NCBI GenBank assembly: GCA_963828215.1
Contig: CAWHFO010000046.1
Location: 1 to 64,000 of the forward strand
Direction: 5' to 3'
Length of the DNA: 64,000 bases
Source of the DNA: CAVTJL01 sp963828215
GTDB taxonomy: Bacteria; Pseudomonadota; Alphaproteobacteria; Geminicoccales; Geminicoccaceae
The notes under the pieces were generated by a model, which was not told the DNA's origin, did no database searches, and saw only the letters and a program-made list of their open reading frames with translations. The position numbers and the translations under genes were made by a program. This document shows positions 60,453 through 64,000 of the stretch, piece by piece (within the stretch, counting starts at the first letter, position 1; each line of letters starts with the position of its first letter).

Positions 60453-61508
60453 ATGGCCTGGACATTGCCCCTAGCCGGCCTCCTCATCGGCCTCGCCTTC
60501 GGCTGGACCGTGCAGCGGACCCACTTCTGCATCATGGGCGCCCTGAGCGACGCGTTCCTGTTCGGCAGCTTCACGCGGCTGCGCTCCTGGCTGCTCGCCA
60601 TCGCCATCGCCATCCTGGGAACCCAGGCCGCGATCGCCCTGGGCCTCGTCCAGGCCGGCCGGCCGATGCTGTTCGTCCCGCCCGATGTCGGCCTTCTGTC
60701 CTTCGCCCTCGGCGGGGTGGGGCTGGGCTTCGGCATGGTGCTGGCGGGCGGCTGCCCGAGCCGCCAGCTCGTCCTCGCGGGCACGGGCAGCGTCCGGTCC
60801 CTCGCCGTCCTTCTCGTCTTCGCGGTCACCGCCACGCTCGTCTTCGTCGGCCCCCTCGCCGATCCGATCTGGCGGCTGCTCGGGGCGGTGCCCTGGAATC
60901 CCTGGCCGCCGGGCTCGTCCGGAGGCCTGGCCGATCTGGCGCTCGGCGCCGTCGTCGGCTCGGCCCTGCTCGTCTTCTGCCTGGGCGACGGGCGTCTCCG
61001 GCGCGCGGCACCGGAGCTCACGGCGGGGATCGTGCTGGGCCTCCTGGTCGTCCTCGGGTGGATCGTCACGGCTGGCGCCCACCCGGCCGGGCGCGTGCCG
61101 CCCTCCTCGCTCAACTTCGCGATCCCGGTCTTCGACGCGGCGATGGCGGCTGTGGGCCGTCGTGCGCCCAGCGCCTTTCCGGGCGCCCTCGTCGTCGGCG
61201 TCCTCGGCGGGGCCGCGCTCGCCAGCCGTCTCGCCGGCCGCTTCCGCGTCCAGGCCTTCGCCGGCCCCGGCGACGCGGCCCGGGCGATCGTCGGCGGCGC
61301 GCTCATGGGGATCGGGGCCGGCCTCGCCATGGGCGACGCCGTCGGCCACGGGATCTCCGGCCTCGCCGTCCTCTTCCCGGGCTCGCTCGTGGCCGTCCTC
61401 GGCATGGCGCTCGGCGCCCGCTGGGCGCTCCGCTTCCTCGAGACCGGGCGGCTCCTTCCCCCTCTCCGCCCCGGGGCCCGGGCCCCGGAGGGCCCGCCCG
61501 GGCCCTGA
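60453..61508 (+). CDS. YeeE/YedE (TsuA-like) sulfur transporter
   Basis: 351 residues, about nine membrane segments. The conserved Cys motifs are GWTVQRTHFCIMGALSDAFL near residue 25 and MVLAGGCPSRQLVLAGTGSV near residue 100; in TsuA these Cys relay thiosulfate through the membrane. The second half (GGALMGIGAGLAMGDAVGHG) has the repeat glycine motif but lacks the Cys of its first-half counterpart (SPATFTCP-like). It probably imports a reduced sulfur compound. Confidence 0.85.
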   Translation: MAWTLPLAGLLIGLAFGWTVQRTHFCIMGALSDAFLFGSFTRLRSWLLAIAIAILGTQAAIALGLVQAGRPMLFVPPDVGLLSFALGGVGLGFGMVLAGGCPSRQLVLAGTGSVRSLAVLLVFAVTATLVFVGPLADPIWRLLGAVPWNPWPPGSSGGLADLALGAVVGSALLVFCLGDGRLRRAAPELTAGIVLGLLVVLGWIVTAGAHPAGRVPPSSLNFAIPVFDAAMAAVGRRAPSAFPGALVVGVLGGAALASRLAGRFRVQAFAGPGDAARAIVGGALMGIGAGLAMGDAVGHGISGLAVLFPGSLVAVLGMALGARWALRFLETGRLLPPLRPGARAPEGPPGP

Positions 61509-61514
61509 CGCCCT

Positions 61515-61563
61515 GCCCCGCGCCGCCCGGCCCGGGAGCCCGGAACGGGCGGCGCGCCGGGGC
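61515..61563 (+). terminator. large GC hairpin after the YeeE gene
   Basis: Arms GCGCCGCCCG and CGGGCGGCGC pair over 10 bases with GCCCC/GGGGC outside, and a small inner hairpin in the loop. It starts 7 bases after the stop at 61508 and separates the transporter from the TIGR02186 gene. No U-tract. Confidence 0.5.
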
Positions 61564-61601
61564 TCGTTGGCAGGGGGGCGCCGGCCCGTTACACTCCGCC
61601 G

Positions 61602-62384
61602 ATGGGCTGGCGAGCGCTACTCTCGGGGCTGGACCGGCGGCACGGCGTGGCGCTGGCGGCGGGCCTCGCCGTCGCCCTGGCGGTGCCGCTCGCTCGGTCC
61701 GCCGGGCTCGTGGCCGACCTCTCGCACCATCTGGTCGCCATCACCACCGCCTTCAGCGGCACCGAGGTCCTGCTCTTCGGGGCGCTCGAGACGCCCGGCT
61801 CGGAGGTGGCGGTCGTGGTGCGCGGCCCGGACCGCGAGGAGACCGTCCGCCGCAAGGGCCGGGTCGGCTTCCTCTGGCTGAACACCCGGGCCCTGATGTT
61901 TCGCGGCGTGCCCCTCTACTACGCCGTCGGGTCGAGCCGACCCCTGGACGACCTGGCGCCGGCCGGCGAGCTCGCGCGCTACCAGATCGGCCTCGGCAAT
62001 CTCCGCCTCGACCCGGAGCGGGGCCAGGACGCGTCGCCGCAGGCGGTGGCGGATTTCCGCCAGGGGCTGGTGCGCAACCGGCTGGCCAGCGGGCTCTACA
62101 GCGAGCGGGTCGCCAAGGTCAGCTTCCTGGGCGACCGGCTCTTCAGGACGACCGTCGACTTCCCCGCCAACGTGCGGCCCGGCAGCTATCAGGTGCGGGT
62201 CTTCGAGCTGAAGGAGGGGCGCGTGGTCGGCGCCCAGAACAGCACGCTGGTGATCTCGAGGATCGGCCTCGAGGCCGACATCTTCAGCGTCGCGCACGAG
62301 AACACGGCCGTTTACGGCCTCGCCTCGATCCTCCTGGCGCTCGTCGCCGGGTGGGTCGCCAACGCCATCTTCCAGCGACGGTGA
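61602..62384 (+). CDS. TIGR02186 family transmembrane protein
   Basis: 260 residues. A signal segment (VALAAGLAVALAVPLARSAG), then a beta-rich domain with VADLSHHLVAITTAFSGTEV, LLFGALETPGSEVAVVVRGP, FLWLNTRALMFRGVPLYYAV, and a C-terminal membrane anchor AVYGLASILLALVAGWVANA. This is the alphaproteobacterial TIGR02186 pattern, usually beside a sulfur-compound permease. Function unknown. It is followed by UspA after 3 bases. Confidence 0.85.
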   Translation: MGWRALLSGLDRRHGVALAAGLAVALAVPLARSAGLVADLSHHLVAITTAFSGTEVLLFGALETPGSEVAVVVRGPDREETVRRKGRVGFLWLNTRALMFRGVPLYYAVGSSRPLDDLAPAGELARYQIGLGNLRLDPERGQDASPQAVADFRQGLVRNRLASGLYSERVAKVSFLGDRLFRTTVDFPANVRPGSYQVRVFELKEGRVVGAQNSTLVISRIGLEADIFSVAHENTAVYGLASILLALVAGWVANAIFQRR

Positions 62385-62387
62385 GCC

Positions 62388-62894
62388 ATGAGCGAGACCG
62401 ACAGCGAGATCGAGGACAGCAGCCGCCGGCTGCCCGAGCGGGTCTTTCTCGTCGTCGTCGACGAGAGCGACGAGATGGGCAACGCGTTGCGCTTCGCCTG
62501 CCGGCGGGCCCAGCACACCCAGGGGCGGGTGGCGCTGCTCTACGTCATCGAGCCGGTGGAGTTCCAGCACTGGCTGGGCGTCGGCCGCATGATGGAGGCC
62601 GAGGCCCGCGCCGCCGCCGAGCAGCGCGTCCAGGCGCTGGCGAGCCAGGTCTTCCAGCTCACGGGCAGGATGCCGGTCATCCACATCCGGGAAGGCGAGC
62701 GCTCGGACCAGCTGGCGGCCCTCCTCCAGGAGGAGCAGGGCATCTCGCTCCTGGTCCTGGCGACGGCCAAGGGGGGCAACAATCCGGGGCCGCTCGTCAC
62801 CTACCTGATGAGCACGCTCGGGCGGAAGATCCGCATCCCCGTGACGCTCGTGCCGGGCGAGCTCACGCCGGAGGAGATCGATCTCGTGAGCTGA
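62388..62894 (+). CDS. universal stress protein (UspA family)
   Basis: 168 residues, cytoplasmic, alpha/beta nucleotide-binding fold: PERVFLVVVDESDEMGNALR, RVALLYVIEPVEFQHWLGVG, VIHIREGERSDQLAALLQEE and LLVLATAKGGNNPGPLVTYL. It lacks the full G-x2-G-x9-G-S/T ATP motif (only GGNNPGPLVTYLMS), so it may not bind ATP strongly. It is translationally close to the TIGR02186 gene. Confidence 0.82.
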   Translation: MSETDSEIEDSSRRLPERVFLVVVDESDEMGNALRFACRRAQHTQGRVALLYVIEPVEFQHWLGVGRMMEAEARAAAEQRVQALASQVFQLTGRMPVIHIREGERSDQLAALLQEEQGISLLVLATAKGGNNPGPLVTYLMSTLGRKIRIPVTLVPGELTPEEIDLVS

Positions 62895-62900
62895 GCCGGC

Positions 62901-63774
62901 TCAGGCCTCGCGGCCGTCGAGGCTCAGGATCGGCAGATAGAGGTCGGGGCGGCGGTCGCGGAACAGGCCCCACGCCGCCCGCGCCTGGGCCAGCTCGTCG
63001 AGGTCGAACCGGGCCGTCAGGACCGCCTGCTCGGCCGTGTCGGCCTCGCGGATGATCGCGCCCGTATTGTCCGTGACGAACGAGCTGCCGTAGAACCGGA
63101 CCGTGCAGCTCGAGCCCCGCTCGGTGCCGACGCGGTTGGCGGCCACGACCGGGATCATGTTGGCGGCGGCGTGCCCCTGCATCACCCGCTGCCAGTGGCG
63201 GCGGGAGTCGAGGCGTCGGATCCTGCGGCTCCGAGCCGATCGCGGTCGGGAACAGCAGGAGCTCGGCGTCCATCAGGGCCATGCAGCGGGCCGTCTCCGG
63301 GAACCACTGGTCCCAGCAGATGCCGACGCCGATGCAGCCGACGCGGGTCTGCCAGACCCGGAAGCCGGTGTCGCCGGGATTGAAGTAGTATTTTTCCTGA
63401 TAGCCCGGCCCGTCCGGGATGTGGCTCTTCCGGTAGACCCCCAGGATGCGGCCGTCGGCGTCGATGATGGCGATCGAGTTGAAATAGGCGTTGTTGGCGC
63501 GCTCGAAGAAGCTGGTCGGCAGCACCACGCCCAGCTCGGACGCGAGCCGGCTCATCCGGGCCAGCAGCGGATGGCCCTCGAAGGGCTGCGCCAGGGCGAA
63601 CCCGGCCGGCGACTGGTCCTTGCAGAAATAGGGCATCTCGAACAGCTCGGGGAGCAGGATCAGCCGGGCGCCCGTGGCCGCCGCCTCGCGCACCAGACGC
63701 TCGGCCAGGGCGACGTTGGCGTCGCGATCCCCGTCGCAGGGCATCTGGGTCGTGGCGACGGTCAGCTCCCGCAT
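62901..63774 (-). pseudogene. carbon-nitrogen hydrolase (N-carbamoylputrescine amidase-like), one frameshift
   Basis: Nitrilase-superfamily enzyme of about 290 residues. The catalytic triad is visible: Glu in LILLPELFEMPYFCKDQSPA, Lys in VYRKSHIPDGPGYQEKYYFN and Cys in GVGICWDQWFPETARCMALM. The GYQEKYYFNPGDTGF stretch is typical of AguB. An extra C near 63215 breaks the frame; it resumes DSRRHWQRVMQGHAAANMIP and continues to the stop at 62901. It would convert N-carbamoylputrescine to putrescine. Confidence 0.85.
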
Positions 63775-63830
63775 GACTCCGATCCTTATGTCTCGCCCCG
63801 GCTACTATGCACGGCAGGCCCACCCTGTCG

Positions 63831-64000
63831 TCAGGAAAATGACCCGCCGGCCGGCTCGGGGCGGGCCCGGCCGAGATAGTGCCAGGCGAAGATCGCGGGG
63901 GCCCGGACCAGCGGCCCGCTCTCGAGGCAGGTCAGGCGGAAGCCGGCCCCGGTGATCAGCTCGCCCATCGGCCGGTCCAGATGGCAGCCGCCGGCCAGCC
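63831..64000 (-). CDS. class I SAM methyltransferase, C-terminal end (partial)
   Basis: The minus strand at the right edge ends a protein with LAGGCHLDRPMGELITGAGF, RLTCLESGPLVRAPAIFAWH, YLGRARPEPAGGSFS, stop at 63831. The GCHLDRP motif followed by IxxAGF and a final YxGxA are typical of UbiE/Coq5-like methyltransferases of phospholipid or quinone pathways. The catalytic part lies outside the window. It ends 57 bases before the start of the amidase gene on the same strand. Confidence 0.6.
   Translation of the reverse strand, partial: LAGGCHLDRPMGELITGAGFRLTCLESGPLVRAPAIFAWHYLGRARPEPAGGSFS

Noticed and set aside
61058..63055. 665-codon plus-strand open frame near the right end
   Set aside because: Pro/Arg/Gly-rich out-of-frame reading of the YeeE, TIGR02186 and UspA genes.

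Overview
The window is GC-rich (about 70 percent by eye) and looks like the chromosome of an alphaproteobacterium, probably Rhodospirillales or a Geminicoccales-like lineage. This is inferred from gene content: DUF3553, DUF29, an NDUFAF5-type methyltransferase, TIGR02186, bactofilins, and TRAP and Ugp-type transporters. No rRNA, tRNA or CRISPR array was recognised.

Layout. 1-9.8 kb is a transposon graveyard: IS256, IS4, IS3, IS5 and Tn3 remnants, one intact IS630, a second IS630 split by an IS110/IS1111 element, an AT-rich O-antigen-polymerase-like gene and a broken patatin. 9.9-18.3 kb holds alaS, a PHA-depolymerase-like gene, DUF3553, EVE, and a divergent 2-hydroxyacid dehydrogenase // kinase-enolase cluster. 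18.4-26.8 kb holds a TRAP transporter whose dctPQ and dctM genes are separated by two DUF4062-NB-ARC genes and a low-GC patch. 26.8-34.3 kb is metabolic: bactofilin, PfkB kinase, a decayed solute-binding protein, SMP-30, PhyH, and two divergent Cys/Met-metabolism PLP enzymes. 34.3-42.7 kb mixes core genes (DUF29, CoA-binding protein, Nramp) with an unknown two-gene low-GC island and a subtilase broken by an unknown gene. 42.7-50.6 kb holds enoyl-CoA hydratase, a large MscS channel, a DMT permease, LysR/azoreductase and pirin. 50.7-54.2 kb is a small defence-like cluster: FitA antitoxin with a truncated toxin, a DUF262/DUF1524 protein and an HNH nuclease. 54.4-58.5 kb is a complete ugp-like ABC operon. 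58.6-64 kb holds an M23 peptidase-bactofilin pair, a YeeE/TsuA transporter with TIGR02186 and UspA, an amidohydrolase, and the end of a methyltransferase.

About twenty recognisable genes carry frameshifts. Where they could be traced, most are restored by removing one base. They sit beside long intact genes such as alaS, ugpBAEC, mntH and the M23 peptidase. Either the assembly carries indel errors or the genome is decaying. Such genes are typed as pseudogenes here because the frame is broken as given, but many are probably functional in the organism.

The most interesting material is the NB-ARC insertion in the TRAP cluster (chimeric low-GC C-terminus and an adjacent 84-residue membrane ORF), the variant enolase with its kinase, the unknown island at 35.9-37.2 kb, and the unknown gene inside the subtilase remnant.
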